64,000 nucleotides of DNA from Elgaria multicarinata webbii. Its lineage: Eukaryota; Chordata; Lepidosauria; Squamata; Anguidae. The notes under the pieces are model-generated. The model was given only the letters and a program-made list of their open reading frames with translations, was not told the DNA's origin and did no database searches. The DNA lies in contig NC_086182.1 of NCBI RefSeq assembly GCF_023053635.1, positions 22,875,001 through 22,939,000 of the forward strand, given 5' to 3'. This document shows, in pieces, positions 1-12,200 of the stretch (the stretch's first letter is position 1; every line of letters starts with the position of its first letter). A program made the translations under genes and the position numbers.

Positions 1-251
1 TCAAATGGATGATAATATTTGATTGCGTTTATATCCCACCTTTTTTCCTCCAAGGAAACCAAGGCGGCATACATAATACACCTCCTCTCCATTTTATCCT
101 CAAAGCAACAACCCTGTGAGGTAGGTTGGGCTGAGAGTCTGTGACTGGCCTGAAGTCACCCAGTGGGCTTCCATGGCTGAGTGGGGACTTGAACCCAGAC
201 CTCCCGACTCCCCGTCCAACACTCTAACCCAACACCACACTGGCTCTCGTT
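1..251 (-). mobile_element. tRNA-headed squamate SINE, near full length
   Basis: Read on the minus strand it starts with a tRNA-like head (agccagtgtggtgttgggtt) and a B box (ggttcaagtcc). It continues through 'cagcccaacctacctcacagggttgt'-type body and ends in 'aaaaggtgggatataaacgc'. The same body recurs at 15080-15535, 57985-58170 and 63386-63595. It lies downstream of SRPRA exon 12. Confidence 0.8.
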
Positions 252-420
252 TGTAGAGTTTCCCAGCTTTTGCATGGTCCCCCCTCCCATTCCAAAAGGT
301 TGAAACGCCTCTTCTAAGGCTTAGATACTACCAGTCAGAGCTTAAAGATAAAATATGTTGCGATTTTTAGCCCCCCCCCCCCCGAGAGCTTCCCTTAAAT
401 TGGGTTCAGCCCTCAGAATG
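252..420. repeat. Unclassified interspersed repeat with poly-C run
   Basis: The segment around 290-350 (tgaaacgcctcttctaaggc, then aaaatatgttg) resembles stretches at 39445-39520, 46120-46150 and 49240-49310, so it belongs to a dispersed family I cannot name. A run of about 14 C follows at 369-382. Confidence 0.5.
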
Positions 421-583
421 AAGGAGCCTCCTGCACTCCGGCTGTGACACCTTCGCTGTGTGTGACCACACGACTCCTACCGGGGAGATCTGTATTCGTA
501 CGGAACAGCCCTCAAGAGCAGGGGTGTTTCCCACCCACCCCCGTGTGTTTCGTATCTCAAACCAGTAAGGCGGAGGAACTGAC

Positions 584-1707
584 CAGCTGATCGACAGCCT
601 CGTTTCCCACCAAGGCCTCGCCCACAAACAGGACGAGGTCGGGGGTGTTGACCGCAATGAGTTTAGCCAGGGCTGTCATTAAGGGAGCGTTGTCTTGCAT
701 ACGGCCCGCCGTGTCCACCAAGACCACATCAAAACCTTGGTTGCGTGCTGGGAAGAGAAAAAGGGGAAGCGCTCGTTAGAAGGAATAAATATAGGAACAG
801 CGGGAGGAGTCAAGGGGATCCAAATCCATTGTTATGAACCGGAACGTCTTGAGATTTCCAGCTGCTTTCTCCTCTGAAGTGAGTTGCAGAAGAGTCAAAT
901 ACCCAAAGTTTGTTCTTTGTGAATGTGTATATGGCTGGGATCGGGGTGGGGGTGGTTTCCAGTGGAAATTGGGGTAGGAAGCCTGTGTATCCTTGCCCAT
1001 TCATACCTCTTTGCAACCAAGAGAATCCCCGCGCTGCATATGATCTATTTTATTTTATTTATTTATTTATTACATTTCTATACCGCCCAATAGCCGGAGT
1101 TCTCTGGGCGGTTCATCTATGGCACTAGATTCATCACAGCGTAGTGCTCAGAGCTGTTTGCAATCTGCACTGAAAACAAAAACAGCTCTTCTTTGCCCAA
1201 CCCTATACCAGGAAAAGTAAAATTCTGCAACTGAAGTTCTCCAAAAAGGGGGGGGGGGGGAGAGATACCCTACATGATTTATTAAATTTCCGCTCTCTTA
1301 CTGCTGAAACTCCTGCTTACTGCCCACTTGCTTCTGAGATTCCCACAAGATGTTGTCCACAAGGTTTCATGCCTGTCTTCATAGCCTTAGGGGCTAGACA
1401 CTTTTTAAAAAATGCATAGCTGAGTTGGTCAGGATGCTGAATACTGTGTATAATGCTGTATTCTTCAACTGAGCGTGTTTCTAGCCCTTATGATCAGGAA
1501 TAAAAGTCAGACAGGGAGGCTTTTCTTCATTCGACCCTTAAGGCTGTTCTGAGTCTTTCCAGATGATGTTTTCTGTGACAGGTAAGACACAGCTACAATC
1601 CGGATTCCTTCCCCAGCAGAAAAGAAATTGGAGATAGATTGGAGGACGATCCTTTTACGCCATTTCTTCAAACTTCTGGTTTGTATAGGGTGAAAGGGAG
1701 AGAGGCA

Positions 1708-1742
<35 letters not shown>

Positions 1743-4700
1743 CAAGAAGCGGGGACGTTTCAGCTGCAAACAGGTGGTGACTTGGATGGGAGCGGAAGGG
1801 ATGAGAACATGGCGGGGGTTGGGGGTGAGGCCTTACCGTACAAAATGGCTTCCATGGCAATGCCGGCCGCATCCTTCCCATATCCCTTCTCATAAAGCTG
1901 CACCATGGTGCGTCCGCCGTGATCCTCTGGAGGATGCAGAGCATTCAGGCGGCGCGTGTGCGTTCGCAACTGCTCCACAGCTCCAGCCCGGAACGTATCG
2001 CAGGCAGCAATGAGAACACTGAACTTGTTTTCAATCAGCCAGAAAGAAATCTGAGGAAAGGGTACAAGAACGTTGTCTCCTCCACTGCCTGTCATGTCTA
2101 CCTATGCCAGTCTTTCCCCTACCAGGTGCCCTCTACATGTGTTGGGACTACAACTCCCAGAATCCCTCCAGCCCATAGAGCTGGCTGGGGGATTCTGGGA
2201 GATATGGGAATGCAACTCCTGGAATCCCTCCAGCCCACAGAGCTGGCTGGGGGGATTCTGGGAGATATGGGAGTGCAACTCCCGGAATCCCTCCAGCCCA
2301 CAGAGCTGGCTGGGGGGATTCTGGGAGATATGGGAGTGCAACTCCCGGAATCCCTCCAGCCCACAGAGTTGGCTGGGGGGATTCTGGGAGATATGGGAGT
2401 GCAACTCCCGGAATCCCTCCAGCCCACAGAGCTGGCTGGGGGATTCTGGGAGATATGCGAGTGCAACTCCCGGAATCCCTCCAGCCCACAGAGTTGGCTG
2501 GGAGCATTCTGGGAGATATGGGAGTGCAACTCCCGGAATCCCTCCAGCCCACAGAGTTGGCTGGGGGCATTCTGGGAGATATGGGAGTGCAACTCCCGGA
2601 ATCCCTCCAGCCCACAGAGCTGGCTGGGGGGATTCTGGGAGATATGGGAGTGCAACTCCCGGAATCCCTCCAGCCCACAGAGCTGGCTGGGGGATTCTGG
2701 GAGATATGGGAGTGCAACTCCCGGAATCCCTCCAGCCCACAGAGCTGGCTGGGGGGGAGGGTTCTGGGAGATATGGTACTAACACATCTGGAGGGCAGTC
2801 ACTTGGGAAAGGCTGACCTATGCAATGAGCTGTATTTATTTACCACTTCTTCCCTCCTTATGTATGTTTTATTGAATTTATATCCTTTCTTCCAAAAATG
2901 GTGCCCAAGGTGGCTAACAATAATAAAATACAGATTAAGAACAGAATCTCAATTAATACGTAGCACAGAAACAAATAATTTAAAAAGACAGAACAGAACA
3001 GAACAAATAGCACTCAACCAGTTAAAAAACCCTGTGGCAACAAACCCAATTATGTGGCAAAGGTCTGTCTAAATAAAAATATCTTTGCCTGGCAGTGGAA
3101 AACCAAAGAGGGAGCCAACCTGGCCTACCTAAGCAGGGAATTCCAGGGCCTGAGAGCAGCCAAATAAAGGCCCCACCAAACTTGCCTCCGATGGCGGCGG
3201 GACTGAGAGAAGGGCTGCCCCGAAGATCTTAAAACATGGGCAGGCTTGTATGGGGGGAACATGGTCTTTCAAGTAGCCTGGTCCCAAGCTGTATAGGGCT
3301 TGATAGGTTAGGTAGAATTAGATTTCGACAGGGAAAGAGTGGGCAAGCTTTACTAGCATGATGCTTTACATCACAACATATCTTGAGTAATGACGGGGCC
3401 CTTCCATTACATCCTCTTGCCTTGAATGCTAGCATCTACACATTGGCATCTTGATTACCAAGCCTCAGGTAGGCTCAAGTTCCCTTCCCAGGTTCACGCA
3501 CACGCACAGGCCTTCCTAAATACCTTGGCCAGGTTGGTTGACTTCCCAACTCCGTTGACGCCGCAGAAAGTGATGACGTAAGGGCGGTGGTGACGCTGGG
3601 CATCCATCACGTCACGCAAGACATCCACGCGGCGCTGGGGCTGTAGGATCTGCACCAGAGACTCTTGAAGGGCCTGCTTCACGGTTGAGGTCACCGCTGG
3701 GAAATTGGAAGCAAACCATGAGTCTCGGAGAGAGAGACCCCCAATCAATCACCTCCTTTCTATTCTAATCCCATCTTAAAACTCAGGGATGCATAGCCAA
3801 GGCAACTGCGATGCAAAGAGGCTCAGCACTGATTGCCTTGCAGAAGTCAGGCTGTGTCACTCTAAACAGGGTCAGACGGAAACATGTGGACCAGCCTTCC
3901 CAACCCTGATGTCTTCCAGATGCGATGGACTGCAAGCCCCATCATCCCCAGGCCTCATGGGCATTGGCTGGGAAGGATGAGACTTGTAGTCCAACACATC
4001 TGGAGGACACCAAGTTGGAGAAGAATGGTTTGGACAGTGAAATACTTCCTGTTTTGCAAACATGAAATTTCTCATTTCCCCTCTGGACAGGACTCAACTT
4101 TCTGCTCTCTACCTCTGGCTCTTGGTCCTACCTATCCTGTTCTGGGAATCATTGACCCCCACTAATCTAAGCCTATCAGCAGCTGGCTGTTCAATTACAT
4201 CCTATGCTGCTCTAACTTAAGTCCCATTCATTTCAATGGGTCTGCTCTAAATAAGACTAAAATTGGACACAACTCTTGTTGGCACAAAACGATAGCCTAC
4301 TACGGGTTATTTATTCAACAAATGGAGAGGCTGCCGTGTGTGCAATTGTGAATTTGCATATTGAACCCCTACTCAGAGGTTATCATTGTTGTGTGAACCG
4401 GTGAGCGTGGGTTAAACAACCCTTACATAATCCTAGAACAAATTGCAGGTTATGCGAGGGTTGGCATATCCCACACTTCCTGAGTTCGTGCAACATGACA
4501 ACCCCTGAGCAGGGGCTGGATATGCATCGTGGCGCCTGTGGGCATCGTGGCTCATGGTGGGTTAAATAACCCATGAAAAGCCATGCTGTACTGTGCAAGT
4601 CCAATCCCCCACCTGTCCGCTAGACAGGACTCATGACCTGCTCAGATGTTTCATCACCCTTTCTCTTGCAAGCCATCACATTTCTGGAAAAACACTGTTT

Positions 4701-7700
4701 TTGCTGTAGTAAGCTATTTATTCATACCCTGTTTTTCTGCTCACGAGCACTCAAACACCCCTCTGCCTAAAATGCATTCCTGCAACAATCAATCATGCCA
4801 ACATTCCTTGAGACTCAGCCTTCTCTGCTGGAACCTGCAGAAAAGTCATCCAGCTGAGAGATGCCCCCCGTCCCGGTGACAAGGAGCTAAATCCTCCTTT
4901 CTTGCAGGGACGCCAATCTTTCTCATCAAACAAATCCTGTTTGGGCTATTTCTTCCCCCATCCCACCTGCGTAAGAAGTGACACATGCCAACTACAGACC
5001 ATACTAAGCAAGCAACAACATTCTGGCACAGGTAACTGGGGGGGAAAAAATAACGACAACTACTCACATTTGCACCCTGACCCTGAACACATTTAGCTGG
5101 AAGCAAGTCCCACTGGGTGAGGAATTTGCTTCCACAAGAGGGGGATCTACGGTGAAAAGCAGGGAGGAACAGATTGGTACAGGGTACCAACAAAATATTC
5201 TTGGAGTAAAATGAAGGCACAGCCTGGTAACATTCGGGAACCCCGTACCAATAGTAGGCCCCGTGCATGTGCATCCGCCCCTACCGCCCCCCCAGGAACA
5301 GACATACAGTACAATGCATCATGGGACACTGCACATGTGTTGTTCTGGACTTCCACAATCCTTCAGGACCTTTTATGGGGTAGGGTACGCTTGGGTACCC
5401 TTGCATCCTGTTTCATGGGTTATGTGGAGTACTGTGTATCCACCACTCTGTACACATTCTTTCCTGATAGGGGATTGCATGAACAGGCCTTAAAAGTTCA
5501 GCAAAAGCCACGATCTAAATTAGGTTGCTGGGAAACAAGGATTCAGTCTGGAATTGATGACTGTTTGGGCATATATCCGAGGCAAGCAATGTTACCCAAT
5601 CGCGGTATGGGTTCAGCTACTCAAACAGAAAGGACACTTACTTGTAAAGGTGCCCATCACTTTGCCTTCCAGCTTCTTTGCAACAGAGTCACACAGCTGG
5701 ACAGCTATCTCAGCAGCAACGTTTTTAGCTTTGGGAAGAGAAAACAAACACAGCAAGTTCAGATGGCAGTGCTGCTTCCAGCAGGTGAAACGGCTTTTTA
5801 AGCTCACAACTCTATTGAGTGGGTGAGGTTGACAGCGACTTGCTCACAGACGCTCTGAAACCAGCTCAAGAGGGATTTGGATCTGGCTTTCTCACATCCA
5901 TCCCAAACTTCTGAATTTCCCACCTCCCATCAAAGTCGGCTAGTCATCATTGGATACCGAAATTCAGATAGTCATTGTGGGTACACCTGGGCCCTCTAGG
6001 TAGGGTGCTTAGACTTCCAGAGAGCAAAAGCAGGGCATTAATATGAGAAGGAAAGGAAGGAAAGCGAGGTCAAGTAGCTGTAGAAGGCACACTGTTATCT
6101 TTTCGGTGCCAGGCCAAGACTTTTCTCTACTCCCAGCCATTTAGCAATATGTAATTAGCCTGGGTTTGTTTTTGTATGTTTTTGTGGTTTTAAATTCTAT
6201 GTTTTTGTGACTTAACATTTTTGTATATTGTTTTTAAGTGTTTTTATTCTATGTAAACTGTCCAGAGAGCTTCAGCTAAAGGGCGGTATAAAAACGTAAT
6301 AAACAACAACAACAACAGATCCCGAGGGAAGAAAATCTCCAGCAATAGACAGTCCTTCTACCCTTCTGTTGTAAATTGTCAGCAGCATGAAAGCTTCTTT
6401 AAGAGATACCTGAAGCTGTTCAGAAGTCTATTAAAACCCCAGTCTGAACAGCAAAGACAAATGCATTTTAATCAAACTGATACTGAAGGTCTGAAGTTCC
6501 TACATCCCTCTCAATGAACAAGGCATTCTGGGGCTTGTGAAAAATAATAAAAACAGAGGCTTTTGGAATAAATCAACCTGTGTGTACAGTTAGACATTTT
6601 GGGCTAGAATGCCTGCCTAGCACTGTAGGCCTTGCCCAATCCTCCAGCATGCCTGGATTGTAAGAGTGGCCATGAGAGCCAAAAGGCAAATTCTGGCAGC
6701 CTGGAAAGCCAAAACACCTTGTAGTACACATTTCTGGATGGCACAACGAATTGACTAACCTATGAAGGAGAAAACAAGGTTCTGAAAACAGGACAAAGAA
6801 GGAACACGATCCCATTTGGAGTCCATGACAGGGACTAGCCACACTATAAACCGGCCTTCCCAAACCTGATGCCCTCCCCCAATATGGTACTCTGGCTGGG
6901 AGTTTTGGGAGTTGTGGTTCGACACACCTGGAAGGCTGCTGTAAACCACGGGTGGGCAACATGTGACTCTCCAGATGTTTTGGTCTACAATGTCCATCAG
7001 CCCGACCAAGCACGGGTGATGGCAAGAGATGATGGGAGCTGTAGGCCAAAACATCTGGGAAGTCCATAAGCTGCCCACTCCTGCTGTAAATTTTGCTGCC
7101 AGCCTTCCTTCCCTGTTGATTACTCCTTCCACTTAACCTTCAGAAACTGCAGGGTCGGTTCTCTCACCCCCGTTCCATAGCATTGATGAGCACCACTCAG
7201 CAGGAACTGCTGGAGAAACATGCGGAGTATGATCCATCAACACCCTGTAGAGCCCCAAGTCACCCTAGTTCCACAGGAACCCAAACTTACTAATCAGGTG
7301 ATCCTTCATCTTCTCGAGGACAGGGTCCATGTCCTCTCTGGTTAAGCTTTTAGAGCCCACAAGGCCTTTCAGCATCCCAAACATGCCTCCAAGGCCGCCT
7401 TTCTTGGCACTGGGGACAGGAAGGCAGCGTTAGAACATCACTGGTGGAAACGCAGCAATTAAATAAAGGATTTTGCTCAAATCCACGCACATTCATCTTC
7501 CGCAAGACACCAGACAGGGTCGCTTCAGAGCATTCTTTTGTAACTAATGGACCTCTATTCACTGAAGAGGTGTGAAGCGAAGAAGAGGCGAGAATTTATT
7601 ACTTTATGGCCTGCAAAATGCAGCATGGCAGCTGTTTGCATGCAACCTCTACATCAGGGTGGGCTTACAAAGAAGCTACATGTGACCATTTTTAGCACTC

Positions 7701-9188
7701 TGTAGTGCTAAAACTGCCATTTCTTCCCCGACTGGGTGGGGCAGTGGAGCAGGGCAGCAGTGGGGGCCACATACGGCCCTTGTGGTACCCACTCCTACTC
7801 TTGATCAACATCTGATAGTAACGGGATGGTAAAGAGTGGCCCTAAAGGACCACCTCTTTATCCTTTACATTTTCTCACGCAGTGATCTGGGCTGTTCTAC
7901 ACATCACTGTAGAACAGCCTTCCCCAACCTGGTGTCCTCCAGATGTGCTGGACTACAACTCCCATCACCCTCAGCCAGCAAACCCAATAGGCATGCTGGC
8001 TGGAATGATAGGGGTTGTAGACCAACATATCTGGAGGACACCAGGTTGGGGAAAGTTGTTCTACAGTGATGTGTAGAACAGCCCAGATCACTGCGTGAGA
8101 AAATGTAAAGGATAAAGAAGTGGTTGGTCAGGATTTGCAAACCTGCAAAGCATCCAAGCAAAGCCATTTGCATAGGTTTGTTACTTCTTGTTCAGATACT
8201 GAAGTTTGGATTCCCCAGGGGAAAAGCAGCTGCCATGTTTTCTGGCACAGTAACTCACAAGTCTGTGAGTTACTTTCCACCCTGGGAGATTAGACAGGCC
8301 CCCAGAGGAGTTACCTTGTGCTGGAGGAGTTCTGAGCCACCTTTTCCTCTTCTTCAGCTTCCTCTTCACTCTCATATTCAAGGTCACGGAGATGGCCAGG
8401 CTCATGATCGCGATCCCCGATAATCTGGATTGGGGAGAGGAAAAGGCTGAGGATCAACCTAAGACTCAGACAGCTTCTTTATTGTGACTTCAACAAGCCT
8501 GGGCTGTGTTTGCACAAACTAAAGGAAATTGGGGAGAAATGGGGCACCAGCTCTGCAGAACCCCCAGAATGTCGAGAGATTGGGGAGCTTACCATATCTG
8601 CATCATACTCCTCCATAGGACAAGTGTCTGCATTTCCGTTGGTAGTGGAGTTACTATAATCAAGTACTTTGGCATTAGAGTTCCCCAGATCCCACACTCT
8701 GGGCTTCTTTCCCTTGTCCTTCTGAGCATCCTGCTTTGGGGACTTGCTAAGGAAGGCAGAAGAGAAGGCTCCGTTAGATCAAGGAAAACGGCAGGTTTCG
8801 GCTCTGGCTCGTCTGAAGGCACGCAGACATGGTCACTGGCTGCACTTACTTGGATTTCTCTCCTCCTTTCATGCGTTTCCTGAAGAATTCCTCCCGGTTC
8901 TTCTGCAAGATCTCATCCTTGGACAATTCCTCCCTGTCCCCAGCTGCAACAGGAGGTTCCTGCTTAACAACTGGGGCTGCTTTGGGGACTGGGGCTGCTT
9001 CACCTCCTGGAGCTGAACAAAACAGAATGGTAATATTAAGGCACAATGTTATGAGACAGGGGTGGGCAACCTGTAGCCCTCGGCCTAATTTCAGCAGTCC
9101 TCTGAAAGCGACCCGTTTAAACCTTTGGCAAAAGAAATCTGCCTCTTCCCTAGCAGCTTTCTGGATGGGGAAGGAGAGAGAGAAGGGG

Positions 9189-9248
<60 letters not shown>

Positions 9249-12200
9249 GGTGAGAGAGAAAGCAGTGAGTTCCACCCATTTTGGCTCCAGCCCCACTCAC
9301 AGCTGGCATGCAGCCCCTGACAGGTTATCCGAGTCTCACCTTCTTTTTTGGAACCTTTGTTTTTCTTATTCTTAGTTTTCTCTTTTGGTTTCTCCCCTCG
9401 AGTTTCTATCATCGACTTCACACTTTTTTTGGACTTTTCTGACTGTTCAAACGTCTTCATGGCAGCAGGAGCTTTGACTTTACTGCTCTCCTCTGCGTCC
9501 CTGTTTGCGAAGAGGAAACCGTCACACTACCGTGCTTGTTAACCAACACACACAAAGCGTCACGTTTTCTGGCATGGAACCTCCTTCCCTAGCTTCCTTC
9601 TACTGGTTGAGTTGAAGACTTGATCTTGACCTACATGGCTGCCGCCTGAACTTGTCTTTTTCAAAATCGAATACAAACTCACTCTATGACAATGTTGCCA
9701 TATGGGGACTGTTGAGGTCTGTCTGTGAATTTGTCTTACAAAGGGCCAGATTTAAATGCATTATGAAAAAACATAAACAAAATAACTGTCCTGAAACCGT
9801 GGATGGATCCACTAATCTGGACCTCAGCAGTTGGTGTTGTTGTTTTTTAAAAAAAGGATACAAAGACAAGTAAACAAAGACTGTTCAGAGTAAACAACGG
9901 GATACAAATCATCATCATCATCAATGTAACACTGTTAGTCCCCTTTGCATATGAGGGGACATTTGAAGCCTCCATTTGCGGTTCATAGCAAGCCACAGTA
10001 TCCTGTTCATTCAAATACAGCAAACTGTGGTTAGCGCAAACAATTGTTAACCAAGAAGAATATCAGACTAGTTTGATCCTGACTGATGGCCTCGTTTCTT
10101 AACTATGTCACTCAAAATGAGAAAGCACTGTTTGTTATACATCACAAGCAGAAGTTTCAAATGTCATCCTCATGCACCTCGAGGGAAGGGCATTAAAACC
10201 CAAATATTGTCATGGCACATTTGTGTAATAAGCGATCGTTTGTTGTTCTTATCCTGAATGTGGCCAAAATCCTCTTCAAGGGCCAAGAGTCTTGTCTGAG
10301 CAAGATTGCACCTCTTGCTGTCTTCTAGGGAAACTAGCTGCCCAGGAAGAGTTTACTTTTAGCTTTTTTAAAAAATCTGGTTTTGATAGACTTGTTTCAT
10401 AGTACATGCCAAGATTCATATCTTCTAATCTTCCAAAGTCACTGACATGATCCTTTTTCCTAAAAAAAAATAAGCTGACCACATGAGGACACACTTACAA
10501 AAAAGAAAACTATTCCAAATGGCTGAAGAGTCACCTCTTACATCTGTGATTTATTATTTATTTAAAACATTTGTATCCCGCCCTATTGCGGCACTAGTCC
10601 CTGAAAGTCAGGGGTGATAGTGGCATGCACTTGACCACCAGTGTCCCAGCAAGCTCTGAACCAGAAAGGGTGCAATAAATCATGCTAGGCTACACTAGGA
10701 ACACCAATGGTGCCTGGCTTAGTTTTAATCGTTTTTGGCAAAAATCCTAAAATGCAGCTTTGTAGGTGGGGGCAAGGATAATTTCCCCCCAAAATGTTCC
10801 CTGCTTGCACTGCAACTCCATCCAGAAGTGGGATTGGGGGAGGGGGGGAGACACACAATCTGTTCTGAAGATTAAAAAGAACTAGGAAAAGCAAACGTCA
10901 CACAACCAATTCCTACCAAGGGCACAAGTCCTTTCTGCCCACCTCCATTGACAAAATTGTGCAATACCTATTGAGCCAAGGTCTCCCCACCACTACCCTC
11001 CGCCCTCCAGTAGTTCCAAGATATATAGCACAGGACAACAAACAGGAAAAACTGTGCGGCTTTACTACTGATGAAGGGGATTCTTCCGTTACCGTAGGAG
11101 ATGTAAAAATTCTTCTTTAAAATCAAAAGTGCCATTGAGAATTCCAAGACTTCCCTTCTGCTGAAACTCATTTCGATATTTGTCTCTGAACTCCTTATGG
11201 ACATCGTCTATCAACTTATCCACATAGGTTAAAGTCAAAATTTTCTGAAATCCAACCTGCAAAAAGAACAAGCATCGTTATCATGAGAGCCCAAAACCAC
11301 CACATATTCTGAGTGTTCACATGCAACTATATGTAAAGAATTCTGGCCACAAGCTGCTTGCTAGCGCACAGGTCTGCTCCCTCCCCACTTTGCATGAGTG
11401 GTAAACCAAGCAGGAAGGAATAGGTTTGGGTGACATCTGAAGCTGCTGGTATGGTTAAGTGCAGTTAAGCAAGCCAGGATTTGTAAGACAACAACAAACC
11501 CTAGTTTAAAGCTGGCTTACGAACTTCACTTATTTTAGAACACTTAACCTTAATCCTAGGTTCAGACATATGTAGCTACGCCTACTTGTTTCTTTACCTG
11601 CTGAAGTGAACAAACAAGGTGCATACACTAGCACATAGCCTGACTCCACCAGAACTTTTGGTTTATCGTTATATGTAAAAGCGGCCATTAATTAGTTAAA
11701 AATACATCTTTTTTTGAAGTCTAGTAGCTCTTTCGAAACAGGTTAACAAACCGAACACAAGGGAGCATTCCTGAGATGTTGCCATCATGATGATCTGTAA
11801 TGCAAGATTGAGTAAGCAGCTCAGATCTGTTTAGAGAGTTCTAAATCACAGAAAACTTATGGGACAACCTCAGCAACAATACATCAATGGGAAGGGGAAA
11901 GTTCTCTCTTTCAGAACGTAATTTAATTTGCTACAGAGCATTTTCCACCCACTTGAAATACTTCTCATACATAGCAGCTCACTTACCACAAAGACAAGTT
12001 CAAATTGATTGTCCAGCTTGTATTTTAACGTAAGGGCTTCATGGTTGAAAGAGTTATTGCCACCTCGCTCCTGGAACAAGAGGGAAAAATGCATTAGCAG
12101 GATTCACAGTAGAGCCCAAAGGTCTGTATTGCAGGAGTCATTGAGATGGATTTTGGGGCTTGGTTACTGCTATCGCTTTCCAGGAGAGGGTGGTGGTGGA

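Noticed and set aside
1-251. Functional tRNA gene
   Set aside because: The A/B-box-like words belong to SINE heads repeated many times; no cloverleaf with an anticodon arm is evident.
1919-3072. Several long overlapping open frames on both strands
   Set aside because: They are produced by the 62-63 bp minisatellite, whose unit length keeps all frames open; protein text repeats every 21 residues and has no homology.
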